Below are positions 1 to 11,030 of a stretch of DNA of 64,000 bases, in pieces. Position numbers and translations under genes: made by a program. The stretch spans positions 1,848,720-1,912,719 of the forward strand of contig JAOANU010000002.1 in NCBI GenBank assembly GCA_034387635.1, given 5' to 3'. The notes under the pieces were generated by a model, which was given only the letters and a program-made list of their open reading frames with translations, was not told the origin of the DNA and did not search any database. The DNA is from Rhodosporidiobolus odoratus (taxonomy: Eukaryota; Basidiomycota; Microbotryomycetes; Sporidiobolales; Sporidiobolaceae). Within the stretch, counting starts at the first letter, position 1, and every line of letters starts with the position of its first letter.

Positions 1-320
1 TTGAGAGATTCTGCAGGATGATGTGAGAACTAGTGATTGAAAGACTTGAATGGAACACGGCTCGATCGGTAATTGCTTGCTGGTCTCGTCACTTCTCCAA
101 CTCTCATTCATCTTCTTCCCCGCCTGTGCAACTTCTGTTTACACAGGTTCACAATGGGGATCACAGGCAAGGGAGACCCGTGGTCTAAGGCGTGAGGTTC
201 CTTCTGCTCCTGCTCTTGCCGACGCACCACCTCGCTGACCCCAACTCGCTCGAACAGTATCAGCGCACACCCTCCTCACAGAACTGTTGCCCATTGTCAC
301 TCCCTCTACACCATACTCAT
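1..320. other. Unassigned flank left of the inverted duplication
   Basis: No gene is recognised here. A short reading frame beginning ATGGGGATCACAGGC at 153 is followed by a possible splice donor, but nothing downstream supports a family assignment. The sequence stops matching the right arm at about 321, so this is outside flank. Confidence 0.4.
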
Positions 321-2562
321 GTCGGCAACAAAAGGATGAAGAAAGTTTTGGTTGCCAGCGGCTATGAGTACTATGCAATCGAGGAAGAAGCGCTCAAGGC
401 TGTCAGTACGTTGTCCCCCTTTCTGTCTCGCCCAGATCTGACCTACACTGAGCAACTTAATCCAAACTTGCAAGCTAACGGCAATTCTTGCCTATGCACC
501 AAGACACCGCCATACTCAGTACCGGATCGGAAAAGTAGGAGAAAGAAGGCTCTAGCTCATAAGAGTCAGCAATACAATCATTGAAGCCGGACTCGGATCC
601 TTGCCCTGTCAATGTTGGGCATCCGTCGTCCAGGTGGTGGGGTAGTTCTTTGGCTCTTTCGCACATAAAATTGACCATAGAGGACTACTTGTATGACCTG
701 TAACCATAGAACAGTGTTGGCCGAGTGTTGGCACAGTGCCTTTGCACTCAGAAGGAATGAGAAAAGAACACCTTGAAGCTTGAAAAAGCCTCCCTTGTAC
801 CTGTACTTGCCAATCTCTGCAGGTGTGCCATGCGGCATCTCACCTCTCTTTTGAGCATACGCTATCAGCATCTGACGTCCCAGACTGTGTGCAGGGCGTG
901 GAAACCAATCCATAAAGAGTTAAGTGTAATCAAGTTGTTTCGCTTTGCCTCGCCTCATCACCTCATCTGATCAGGACCTTGGCAGCAACAAGAGTTTCCA
1001 CAAACTTCAGGGATTGCCACAGGACAAGGTGGAAAGGGCTACAAGAGTTGTGAAGGGTTGAGTTGCAACTCAGGTTGAGCTGGAGCTGTTTACAGTAGTC
1101 TCACCACAAGGAAAACATACATAAAGGTCAACTCAACATAAAGAAACCAAATGTTGGGAACCACATCTAGAGTAAGGGGCCGGTAAAAAGGGGGCAACTG
1201 GCTCACCAGCCACGATAACCGGGGCACAGCCACCCAACGACCGGGCTCGGTTTTTTCCCCGGTGCAGGTAGGCACTTTTGAGCAAAGTGCCGGTGACTTG
1301 GCAGGTTACCGGGTGGCTACTTCTGTCTCTTGCTGTTTCTGGTGGTCCAGAAGGGTTCAACTGGGTTAGATATTCCAGTCTAGCTGAGCAACCATACATC
1401 CTGACAACTGAGAAAGTGTTTAGCAGCGGAACATTCACACCTCGTCTCAGTTGAGAAGGTGGACTTTTCTTTTCTGCCCAACAGCTTAGTGCTGATGAGC
1501 TGTCTGCACAGGCTTGAAGACAGGCCTTTTGGCATCAATGCTGTCTATGCCGGTAGCTAGGCTAGAAGGTTTCAACTACTGCACCACTTCCTTGCTAGAA
1601 ACAGGCAAGCCATTTTGCAGAAAGGTTCCTTTGTGCTGACTTGAGGCCTTCTGGGCCCTGGTAAGAAGCTCCTTAGACTAGAGACAGTGATACACAACTC
1701 TAAGTCATAGTGTAAGATTGCTGGGTATACCTTGGCGGCCTTCAAACCCCATCTTTTGTCCCATGAGCCCCCGGTTACCGGGAAAACCTGAATTGCCGGC
1801 CACCGCTGCCGGCTGGCAAAAAGGCGGTCAGCAGCCTCTACAGGGCTGGTAACCAGGGGGCCAGGGCAACCAATGGGCCGGACATGAGTTTTGAGGTGAA
1901 GAGGAGACGTGGGGCGGAGCGTTGAAGTTTGTGTCTTGCCTTTTTTTCTTCCGTTCCACTTCTTCCACTATACTTCCACTTTAGTTCTGATCTGGAATAA
2001 TACTATACCTCCCCCCCTTCCTCTCATTTGGATGGTCCACATGGGCTTTGTTGCTCGAAGCGACTTGAAATGATCTCTCTCTCTCTCTCTCCCTATCTTA
2101 CCTTATAAGAAGCCCTAGTTACCTCACATTGCACGCTAAGGCACCATATACTGTATAAGGATTTCTACTGCTTGGGACAACGGTAGATTAGGCTCGAATT
2201 GGTCAAGTAAGGTCATCTGAAAGCTTTTACAGAACAACAAGGCTTTGGGGCCAGACACGTTCATTTGCACAACTTGGTTCAGCTCAATATGAACAATTTC
2301 AAAGTCTCTCACGCTGCCTATCCCCATCTTCCCAACGCCGCCTCTAAAACGGCAAGCTCTGCACATACACATGAAGAGAATGGTAAGGACTGTGTTGCAC
2401 AGCTCTTTAGGCTGCAGGTGGGTGTGGGGAGCCAAGATGGAGACAAGGGCAGAGTCACAGCAGCGTACAATGGATGGATGGATGCAAGAGTGTCACGTAA
2501 TGCTGGTGTGCCGCCACCCAAGCGTAAGGATTGTGTAGACCAGCACGACAACACGACGAGCA

Positions 2563-2570
2563 ATCGCACT
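2563..2570. repeat. Left target-site duplication of the DNA transposon
   Basis: The octamer ATCGCACT sits directly before the element and recurs directly after it at 8130-8137. The right arm of the inverted duplication has this octamer once, in the uninterrupted context GAGCAATCGCACTGCGG (reverse complement near 25500-25516), which proves the insertion boundaries. Confidence 0.95.
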
Positions 2571-2603
2571 AGGCCCCCTGACACTCCTCACAAACTCTGC
2601 CGG
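2571..2603 (+). repeat. Left terminal inverted repeat of the DNA transposon
   Basis: About 33 bp, beginning AGGCCCCCTGACACTCCTC. It differs from the right end at only a few positions (for example A versus G after the CCTC, and T versus C in the GCCG block). Confidence 0.9.
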
Positions 2604-3036
2604 AAATTCCGAGTTTTGAAGGCCTGAAAATGGCTTCTCTCCGCCACCAAAAGCGAGTTTTGAAGGCCGTCTCGAGGGCAAAAGTATCGATCTCCGCCGC
2701 CGACAGCGAGTCTTGAGAGCGGATTCAAAGCCGGGTCTTGAATTTGAGCAGAGTGAACACGCTACAAAAGACACGCCCACAATACTAACAGACATGGTGG
2801 CATAGTTGTGTGAGTTTGGCTGTGTTGCGTCGTCTTTTTGGATGTCGCAGCCTTGCAGGCAAGGCGAGTTCGATTCCGACTTTGGGCAACCCTTTTCGTC
2901 TCAGCAAATCCTCCCGTCTTGGTGGGCGGATTTTTAGTTCAGGGGAGCGGCTGAAATGGTCCGGCACGCGCGGCTCAGCGATTGTTCAACTGAGCGACAA
3001 GCCGGCTCTTACATTGGCTATCGCTCGCAGATTGAA

Positions 3037-6000
3037 ATGGCAGATCCATCCGATAACCCAGGCTCTCAAGCCGATATCGTACTGAACTCTGACGGCGAGG
3101 ACGAGTCGCCTCAGATGAGCCAACAACTTCCGAACAAAGGTGCGTCTATCTGAGTGTGCAGACGAGTTCGAGTTGACGCGGTATCCTGCACACGCCGCAG
3201 CCAGTACCACAAAGCGTCCCGCATCCCCCTCTCTTCGCCCTTCAGCCGCTTCCGCCACATCGACCAAGAAGCTGAAGAAGGTCAAGACGGTCGCTGACAA
3301 TTTGCCTCCGGTCTTACGAGCTAAACCCGGACTACCCGATGATACACTCATCACCGCTGCCGAGGCCACCAGCTGGCAGGCCAAAGCAATGGCGATCAAG
3401 GACCTCTTCCCCCACCTCGTCAACCTCAAGCTTCTCCTCGAATACGACCGCTCTACTGGCCAAGTGAGGTGTGTTTGCAGGAACGTGTTTTCGGTCACGA
3501 AGGGGAATTACCTGGACAAGCAAGCATGGTCCAACCATTGGGATCTGAGGTGCGACTTCAACAAGGTGCGGATCTTTTGCCATCTTGTCCTTTACAGCTA
3601 GCTAAGCTGACTACTCCCACTATTCCAACTCGACAGGGTCGGTTTCTGATGATCTCTGCCAACCAGAAGAAGCGCAATGAACAGGCAAATGCCGGCAAGA
3701 GAAAGACGGTAAGTGCTCGTCTCTTCCTCGCCACAAGTCTTGCCTGATCAGAGCATACCTCCGTAGGCTGCCGGCACTCCTTCCGTCCTATCCTTCTTCA
3801 AGCCAGCTAGTACACTCAAGACTACCTCCCCCTCTCTCCACGCGCCCCCAGCCACTTTCACCTGCGCGGGCCTAGTCCGAGCAGGTGTCGACCTATACGC
3901 GACTTCCGGACCGGCGGGATGGCGCCGAGGCGCATTCAGCCCGCAAGAGCAGGCGGCAGTCGTGCGCACTATTTTTCCGTGGAAGTTTGGAGGTGAATCA
4001 GGCCCATTGTTGGCGGAGGACTTGCTCAAGATGGCACAAGGCAAGACTATCCTCGCATTGCCCGCAACCGCACACCGCAATCAGGAGACCGGTGAAGGAT
4101 CGTATACCACGGATGAGATAGCGAAGCTGAACGAGTGGCGGGACGCTAAGCGGCGCTGGGAAGTTAGGGGGAGCGGGGTTTATTCGATGAAGTGCGAACA
4201 CTGGGCAAAGGTTACGGGCGGATCGTGTAAGGCATGCTTGGGCTTGAAACAGGACAAAGGCTTGACGGGCACGCTCGGCAGAGTACGTTTGTTTCGTGCT
4301 GCATTGCCGTTATTGAGAGTTGGTTTTAACCGTTTTCTTTCCGCTAGCTGGTGAAGGATTCCCTTGCTACGCCAGAAGAGCAGGAAGCAAAGGCTGAGCG
4401 TTCAATCAAGCACACGCCCAAAGCTCACTACGACTGGCTAGCGTTCTTCGTCCAGGATATGCTGCGCCACCCCCAATTCCGCCCGGTCTTCGAAGCCAAC
4501 GACCTGGTCGGCGTCTTCCGCAAGCTTGAAGGCTTGGCTCGTGACGGTCACTTAGAGAAGATGAAAACGTTTATGGGATTATGTGAGGCGCTGGTGGAGG
4601 TTACGGAGAGAGGGCTGGATCCGACAGGAAACAAGACGAAAGGGATCCGCTGGGGGGATCATGTCCTCGAATTTGCCCACCTCGTTCGGTCGTACGGTCC
4701 GAAGTCGCGCCAGAACTACGGTGTCATGCGAGGAGCGTTCCCGCTGCCATCGGAACGAGCGCTGAGGTGAGCTTTTCGTATTCATCTCTTTTTGAGGCTC
4801 TACCTGAGCCTTTGGTATGGCTACAGTCGCGACCTCGTCAAGCGTCAAGAGGAGAGTCTCGTCTCACCTACGCTCTGTCGAGAGAATATTGAGGCTTTTG
4901 CCCGAATCGTCCGCAAGCTCAACTACGATGGTCCGATACTGGTGTCTCAGGACTGCTCAAAGGTACGAGCAGTATGATCTGTCAGGTAAGAATAGCGGTA
5001 CTGACCCGCCTGTACAGCTCAAGGCGCAGCTGACTGTTATGTCTACGTTTGCCCCGGCGGATCCCGATGATCCAAAGAAGAAAAAGGGAGCTCACCTAGT
5101 TGGCTCGACCCTGCCACTGAATGAGGTGTACCTCGACACAGACGACGCCTACTCGAACCTGATGGCCAAGATACAAGGGCAAGAACTGCTTGCAGACTCT
5201 GTTCGGGTCTTTCTCCTCGCTGTTTGTGACCTTCTCAATCTACCCGAAGGTTACTTTTCTGAACTATCCTGGTCTTTAGATCCCGCTCCCAAGCCTTCCG
5301 CCCTTCCCTGTTGGCATACAGGCCGTCGCAAGCGAGAACGCCGTCCAGATTGGCGGCTACATCGACCTCATCCGTCAAGAATGCGCCCGAGTTAACCTGC
5401 CTACACTCACGCTGAATTCTGACATGGCAGCGCCGGAACTCAAGGGCAAGCAGCTGAGTCTCGCCAATCCCAACTTCGTGAAGACTAGCGAGATCTCCTA
5501 CTCGTGCAAGACTGCGCACTTCAAGCTCGAAGTACCGGTTTTCCAGTGCGGGACTACCGTCGCCGCTCATCTAGCCTGCGGTGACGTCGAGCATAACCGG
5601 AAGAATCTTCGCAATCTACTGCAAGGAGGGGCAAAGACCCTCGTCCTGGGAGAGTGTGCTTTTCCTTCCTATCTTTGTACCTCCCAAGCTAACATTGTTC
5701 TTCCAGTGACTGGATGAATTTCGCCAAGATGCAGTTACTTCTGTCGCTTCCAGACTCGCCTCTACGTACCAGGGACGTCTATAACTCGGACAAGCAAGAT
5801 GACGGCGCCGTCATGCGACTCTTTAGCCCCAAGATGCTCAGCGCAATGCTCGTCGATGGAAAAGTCCTTCCGGATTTCCGACTTGGATTTGCAATTATCG
5901 ACATCTTCGGTGCGTTATACCGACCAGACTGAGTGCTCTTTTGTACACTGACGTCGGTCTATCAGGCTCTCTCTTCAATGCATGGCTCAATCGAGACCTC

Positions 6001-7920
6001 ACACACGATGCTAGGGCTCTTGCCGCTTTTCGTGCTCACTTCTTCCTGACGGAGTGGAAAGCGCAGAGCGAGCGCACTGCAGAAGAGTCAGCCAGCGCAT
6101 ACAACCTTCGTCGCTCCTTTGTCCATCCGACCCAACATTTCTTCGCCAAAGCCACTTTCGACAATCTTCTCAACCTCTGCACCAATCTCATCTCTCTCAT
6201 AGTCGTACACCGCGAGCTCTATCCTACCATTCCTCTTCTACCCAACAAGCATTCAAGCGCCTCAAACGAACACTTCTACGGACACGCCCGCCAATTCTCC
6301 CCAAAGTTCACATTTGCCGACCTCGTTTATATCTCCCGCCATATCACCCTCCGCGAATCCATCCTCCTCAACGGACAACATCCAATCAAGCTGGACAACG
6401 GGACGCGGAATGGGTACGAAGAGAGTGTATTGAAGGCGCATCGCGCCTTGGGTCCCGACGACCTTTGCCGCCTTACCACATTCCCCTCCAACGAGCGCCT
6501 TGACCAATGCGCTTTGCAGGCCATGAGCGAGGTTGCAGCATACTTCCGCATGCTCAGAGTCACCCCTTCCTTCGACAAGCCGGCCACGTTCGAGGAGTCG
6601 CCAGCAGGCTTTGATTTCGATTTCGACTTCTTCGACGAACCGGCCCCCGAGAAATCTCCCTCTCCTACCAACTCTGAGCAGCCTCCCACCCTCTCAAACG
6701 CAATTATTGATGCTTCGAAAGAAGCCCGTCGTAGCCTGAGCCTTCGCTCCATCCTCAATGAGGACGACCTCGTCACTGCCGCAGCCTCTCCGCCTTCTTG
6801 TTCTCCTCTCTCCATCTCGTCTCTTCTCAATCCAATCCCCTCCCAGAAAGAATCTACCACATGGACAACCACAGCATCTCCCATTCTCACCGCCGGGGGT
6901 ATTCTCAACCCCGCCGCCGTTGTTGCCCTCCGCCTTAAGAACTCGTACACGTCCAAGGTGAATCCGCTCTTACTCTGACTCTTGGTCTGAAGCCTGGCGG
7001 AAGCTGACAAGAGTATATTACAGGTCAAGTCTCAGCGTAACAAACCCGCAACCCCCGCCTCAGTCGAGGACAACAACACCAAGTTCTCGCCAAAGCTCAC
7101 CTCAACCGCCGTCGCCCTTCTCATGTCTGAATCTATCTATCTTAGCTCGCACACCGACTACTGGAAGCTACGGGTCACGCACTGGCAGGGCTTGGAGAAG
7201 GGGTTCACAAAGAAACATGTGCAGTCGGAGGAACGACCGAACGAGAAAGTCGCAAAGGCGATTGGCCAACAATTGCAGGCTCTCTTCGAGGCAACCGTCC
7301 GTAAGTCTGCCTTCCTCAACCCTTCATCCGCTCGAGAATTGACCCCGATCTCCGTTTGAAGTACCCAACCCGCAAACCCGTGCTATTACCACCCTTCTCC
7401 CGCTCAAGATCGGGTCTTTCGGCGTCTTCTGCCACTCCACCAAGAGTGGGCCGCCTCTCCTCGCTGTCGGGCGAATCTTGGCTATCTTTGAATTCACCGG
7501 GCAGCACAACTGCATCCCCCAGACGACCTCGCCCAAGAAGCTCTCGTACATCTTCGCTGACCTGTACATTCCTCCATCATCTATTGTACGTTGCACACCC
7601 TTTATGCCGCCTGTGGCGCTCTCAGGAATAGCGCTCTCAGGAATAGGCATTGACAGCTTCATGTGCAGCGTCCTCAAAACTACTTCACCAATGAACCTGG
7701 CCACTTCTCCCACATGCACAGCACGTCCTTCGTGTACGCGCTCCCTTCCGCTCGTCTTACGCCTGCTGGGCCCGGGTGGCAGCTGGACGAGAAGAGCTTC
7801 GGGTTTTGGCAGCTGCTGTACAAGCGAAGGGTCGAGATTGAGGAGGCCCTCGTTCGTGCTGCATCGAAGGGCAAGAAGAAGAAAGGAGGGGATGAAGGGG
7901 AGGACGAAGGCGAGCTGTAG
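3037..7920 (+). CDS. Transposase, DDE/RNase H-fold type, 13 exons
   Basis: Proposed exons: 3037-3139, 3201-3565, 3637-3708, 3767-4282, 4348-4766, 4827-4962, 5018-5221, 5280-5653, 5707-5909, 5966-6957, 7024-7300, 7362-7585, 7668-7920, giving roughly 1,370 residues. The N-terminal third has a putative DNA-binding part with Cys and His residues (GQVRCVCRNVF, and later MKCEHWAKVTGGSCKACLG). Three acidic positions look like a catalytic triad: PILVSQDCSK near 4940, LNSDMAAPE near 5420, and SNEHFYGHARQF near 6270, where the last resembles the distal glutamate block of P and hAT transposases. The C-terminus is Lys/Glu-rich. The start is the first ATG that opens a frame consistent with the first donor. 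Reaction inferred: cut-and-paste transposition in the nucleus. Exact splice sites are manual choices; the join at 5221/5280 is the least certain. Confidence 0.82.
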
Positions 7921-8096
7921 CGGTCATGTCCATGTTTGCCAACTTGAAGCGCGGCGGCGCAGTCCGCCTACGGCTCACCGTCGGCGAACCGGAGGCGGGC
8001 GCGCTGCCAGAGCTTATCTCCGCCACTTCTGCCGAGTTCTGACCGCCCATTCGAGGAAAATTGACCGAGTTCTGAAGGCTGAGTTGGGGCTTTTGG

Positions 8097-8129
8097 GCGG
8101 CGGAGTTTGCGAGGAGTGTCAGGGGGCCT
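8097..8129 (-). repeat. Right terminal inverted repeat of the DNA transposon
   Basis: The reverse complement starts AGGCCCCCTGACACTCCTC and pairs with 2571-2603. Confidence 0.9.
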
Positions 8130-8137
8130 ATCGCACT
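8130..8137. repeat. Right target-site duplication of the DNA transposon
   Basis: ATCGCACT, identical to 2563-2570. Confidence 0.95.
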
Positions 8138-8203
8138 GCGGAATTATCTGGAACCAGATTGAGCAGGTCTTGAAATGTAGGCAAGGAAGTTGCCAAAAAA
8201 AAA

Positions 8204-8285
8204 TGCCGCTTGCCCGGATCGAACGGGCGACCTGCAGAATGCAACACGCTTCAGTCTGTCGCTCTCCCAACTGAGCTAAAGCGGC
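8204..8285 (-). tRNA. tRNA-Phe(GAA) with 8-nt intron, left-arm copy
   Basis: Read on the minus strand it gives a full cloverleaf: acceptor GCCGCTT/AAGCGGC, D-stem GCTC/GAGC, T-arm GCCCG-TTCGATC-CGGGC and discriminator A. The anticodon loop reads CTGAAG, so the anticodon is GAA (Phe). An 8-nt insertion (CGTGTTGC) follows position 37, the standard intron site. Anticodon-stem pair 27-43 is an A-C mismatch. A run of nine T follows the 3' end on the minus strand, a good Pol III terminator. The right-arm copy appears identical. Confidence 0.92.
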
Positions 8286-9385
8286 TTTATTGACTGGGGC
8301 GTAATAAATTTAATATATATCATACAAAAACTTTTAATCCCCAACGAAGAGTACTGGTCTTGCCAGCCCTGTTGGGGCGTTATTGGCCTGAACAGACTGT
8401 AACTGTTCAATCTCTGGCTCACAATCAAGGCACACCACTTCTACCATGTTCACCATATGGTGCAAGATACCACCTCCTTTGCAGCCTACCCCTCTATCGT
8501 TTTCAGTCTCTTGAGCCAAGGTGGCGTTCGGAACACTCCATCAGCAAGCAGGCGGCAAATAGGTTGCTCAGGTATCTCACGTACACGGAAGTGCAGGCTG
8601 TACTGTCCTGGACACCTTCCAGGAGGCTTAGCCATACAAGGGGCCCTAGACACACAGTGCTGAGTGGTGAAGAATGGCGTGGAAACAGTCAGTCAAGTTC
8701 TGTCAGTGACCTTTGCCAGTCTCTGTGGTGGTGTGTATATCTATCCACTTGCAAGAGAGATCTTTGTGCCAGATTTTGCAACAGCTAAGGACATCCTCGA
8801 TAGGATTGCAGGGTCATTCTGTCACAGCAAAAGTATGAGGCTGCAATGCAAGAGCAAGAATGCCTCCTGCAACATATCAGTGCATGAGGAGAGAAGAAGA
8901 AAGTGCCTGCACCCCTCAGTCCCCCTTCAATGTACGTCATGTCTGCAGCCATCTGTACCTCACTACCACTCCTGTCTGAGGAGGGCTCATAGCCTTACAG
9001 CACTGTCTACTGGACTGAATCACTCGTGCTTGAGGCCTGCATGGCGTGCGGCTTCTACTTTTGGCTGTGTCTGGTACAGAGATGAGCACTCTGCTACCTA
9101 GGTAAGAACAAGAATGATGTATTGCATTTCTTAAGTTGTCGGTCTATGTCTGCTAATGCCAATCACTATGTATAGTCCCCTTGTCCGACCAGTCACCTGC
9201 TTTGGGCCAGAGGAAACCTACAAGTATTTTGCAATCCTCACTTGGTGTGCCAGATTCAAACTGCACTTTGCTTTTCCTCCACACTTTCCACCGCCCATTT
9301 GACCTCACATTCACCTTTTTGTGCCTCTATAACAGGTGCTCTGATGCACTGCACTATCTTGTGTGCTCCTGGACTCGATTGGGAC

Positions 9386-9500
9386 ATGCAGAGCGGTGAA
9401 GCATGGTCATTCCTTGACACTGTGATTGTTTCAGCAATCCTCCTTTTCACTGCTGCCTTCTTTGTGAGCTTACCCCTTTGACAGCCCTCAGTCTGCAATT
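9386..9500 (+). pseudogene. ERV14 (cornichon) exon 1 fragment, left arm
   Basis: From ATG at 9386 the sequence encodes a 26-codon stretch (MQSGEAW... ending LLFTAAFF at 9463) followed by GTGAGCTTACCCC. It matches exon 1 of the intact cornichon gene at 30396-30319, which is also exactly 78 nt, and the start of its first intron. Weaker similarity extends upstream to about 9250, matching the 5' flank of ERV14. None of the later cornichon exons is present, so this is a 5' fragment rather than a gene. Confidence 0.85.
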
Positions 9501-9869
9501 GAGGGGCCAGGCTGACATGTCGGTGTGATGCTCAGAGCATTGAGCTCTCTGGCCATGGACCTCACTCACACTCATGGCAGCACCACTGACTTTTCAGGAA
9601 ACGTATCAGCTAGCACAGGAGCGGGGTCAGCCTATATGTAAGCAGGGCCTAGCGCGCCCCCGGTGTGTGTAGACAGCCACCTGAGGGTGGCACTGTGAAT
9701 ACTGCAGTCCGGCAAATGGTGAGGCCTACATATACTCCTAGCCAGACAGGCTGCTGCAAGTCCGTGGGAATGGGTATAATGAGTTGGAGATGGCCCATTC
9801 ATCGCTCATTCTGCTTGCTTGTAATAAGCAGTCAGTATTGATTGTTTGCTGGTCTCTCTCATTACATAA

Positions 9870-9956
9870 GGGGATCTAGCTCATCGGTAGAGCGCTCGCT
9901 TAGCACCTTCTCAGCAAGTGTGCGAGAGGCGCAGGGTTCGACTCCCTGGTTCTCCA
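9870..9956 (+). tRNA. tRNA-Ala(AGC) with about 15-nt intron, left-arm copy
   Basis: Starts GGGGATCTAGCTC, has anticodon stem CTCGC/GCGAG and loop TTAGCA, so the anticodon is AGC (Ala). An intron of about 15 nt (CCTTCTCAGCAAGTG) follows position 37. T-arm is CAGGG-TTCGACT-CCCTG and the discriminator is A. The acceptor stem keeps the G3-U70 wobble that identifies tRNA-Ala, but has a T-T mismatch at 6-67. An identical copy lies in the right arm. Confidence 0.92.
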
Positions 9957-10463
9957 TTACTTTTGGCGAGCCCGGCCTCGATCGGCGGTTCCACCTGTCT
10001 GCAAACGTGCCCACTCTCCTGTCATTCTACTCCCCTTGTTGTGGCCTCTCTCTTTGTGCAACACTTTCGTCTACCGGGATAAGATGCACTGGGTGGAGTG
10101 AGTCATCACTGCGTGTCACAGCAGCAGACCTGCTCCCAACTTGCTGGAAATCAGATATCAACAAGCATGGCAAGTAATTGTACTCAAATGTCCAGACGCA
10201 ATGAGTTTCACATGCGAGGTTAGTTTACTCCAGCTGGTACAGTGTAGTCCACATCCAGGCCAGCATTGCTCATGGCTGCAAAAGGTGATGTATGTAATGT
10301 CCATAGATCTTTGCACTCCCGAGTCCTGGTTTCCGGCCAGCTTGGGCATTCAAGTACATGGGCACACAGCAGTCTGCTGGGGGGGTGGCCTGGGGGTGCG
10401 GCACCCCGTTCTGGCAAACACAACATGTAGATCCCATTTTGGGACTTTCAGCAAATCTGGTTT

Positions 10464-10545
10464 GTTTTATTCTGTTTATCTCAAGAATTGTCTGTCCGCT
10501 TGTTGCATTCCAAATCTAGAGTCTGTATTGGCCAGGGCTTCACGT
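10464..10545 (-). mobile_element. LINE 3'-tail fragment (CAAA-ending type)
   Basis: On the minus strand the block reads CCTGGCCAATACAGACTCT..., then GGAATGCAACAAG, and ends in an A/C-rich tail against the arm. This is the 3' end shared by the second LINE type in this window. It abuts the inner end of the left arm. Confidence 0.6.
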
Positions 10546-10980
10546 AAGCTACTCAAACAATAGGACAAGCTCACCCTCAGTATCGCCTTGGGTCAGGCTG
10601 AACAACTCAGGAGAGTAACAAAAGTACAATTGGAAGGGAAGGCTATGGTAGCATAAGAAAGGGTAAAACTGATCAAGTGTAATCTCCATCTCCCCCACTC
10701 ACTCCAACACCTCTCTGCCCGTCTTTGCTCATCCTACTCCAACAGAAAGAAACGAATCTTAGGCATCTATAGTAGAGTGAGAGGCCATGGAGGGGAGCAC
10801 AAGGAGAGAGGCAGGAAGGGTAAGAGACAACAAGAGGAACATGTACTCTGACACTACCTCACTGCTTTGCTGCACCCTGCCACAGTTCTCTGACACTCAT
10901 GGCATCACAGCACTGTTACCATTCTTTGTCATTGTGGTATAAAGCAGTCCTCGGCATTGGCGTGCAAGTCGACTGCTAGG
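10546..10980. other. Unassigned spacer sequence
   Basis: No credible gene seen. The stretch around 10790-10870 resembles LINE 3'-flank sequence (aggcaggaagggtaagagac followed by a block ending CACTCATGGCATCACAGCA), but too weakly to place. Confidence 0.3.
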
Positions 10981-11030
10981 ATGATGGATTGATTGTTTGA
11001 TTGATTGACTGAATGATTGATTGATTGAGT
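10981..11030 (-). mobile_element. LINE tail with TTGA-like repeats
   Basis: A tract of TGATTGATTGA-type repeats on the plus strand, which is the reversed TCAATCAATC tail seen at the 3' end of the first LINE type (compare 14085-14105). The LINE body next to it is not recognisable. Confidence 0.5.

Larger units (their letters stand above)
2571..8129 (+). mobile_element. DNA transposon with TIRs, 8-bp TSD and its own transposase gene
   Basis: The element is 5559 bp long. Its ends are imperfect inverted repeats of about 33 bp starting AGGCCCCCTGACACTCCTC. Subterminal repeats of the type CGAGTTTTGAAGGC occur two or three times inside both ends. It encodes one multi-exon transposase on the plus strand. 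The 8-bp target duplication is the size made by hAT, P and KDZ elements; the ends lack the CACTA start of EnSpm. All exons I joined are open and splice junctions are canonical, so the copy may be intact. Superfamily assignment is open: the protein motifs resemble P/hAT-like RNase H-fold transposases more than anything else, but I could not run a search. Confidence 0.93.
321..10463 (+). repeat. Left arm of a 4.58-kb inverted duplication, split by a DNA transposon
   Basis: Read on the plus strand, 321-2570 and 8138-10463 match the reverse complement of 23177-27752 base for base over almost all of their length. Removing the 5559-bp element and one 8-bp target-site copy leaves 4576 bp, the same as the right arm. 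I see only scattered differences: four substitutions between about 2180 and 2340, one missing T near 9008 (the right arm has CTTACTGG where this arm has CTACTGG), and a few others. The arm carries tRNA-Phe, tRNA-Ala and an ERV14 exon 1 copy. Other reading frames in it match no family I know. Outer and inner ends are placed by eye to within a few bases; the inner end runs into a LINE tail. Confidence 0.93.

Noticed and set aside
578..913. Minus-strand frame containing QMLIAYAQKRGEMPHGTPAE in the left arm (and its right-arm copy)
   Set aside because: It looks protein-like, but I recognise no family and see no supporting exons, so I do not call a gene.
1170..1860. CCGGT-rich blocks in the arms as a CRISPR or regular repeat array
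   Set aside because: Unit spacing is irregular and units vary; no array structure.
6327..7028. Minus-strand frame of 233 codons
   Set aside because: It is the shadow of transposase exon 10, which has clear motifs on the plus strand.
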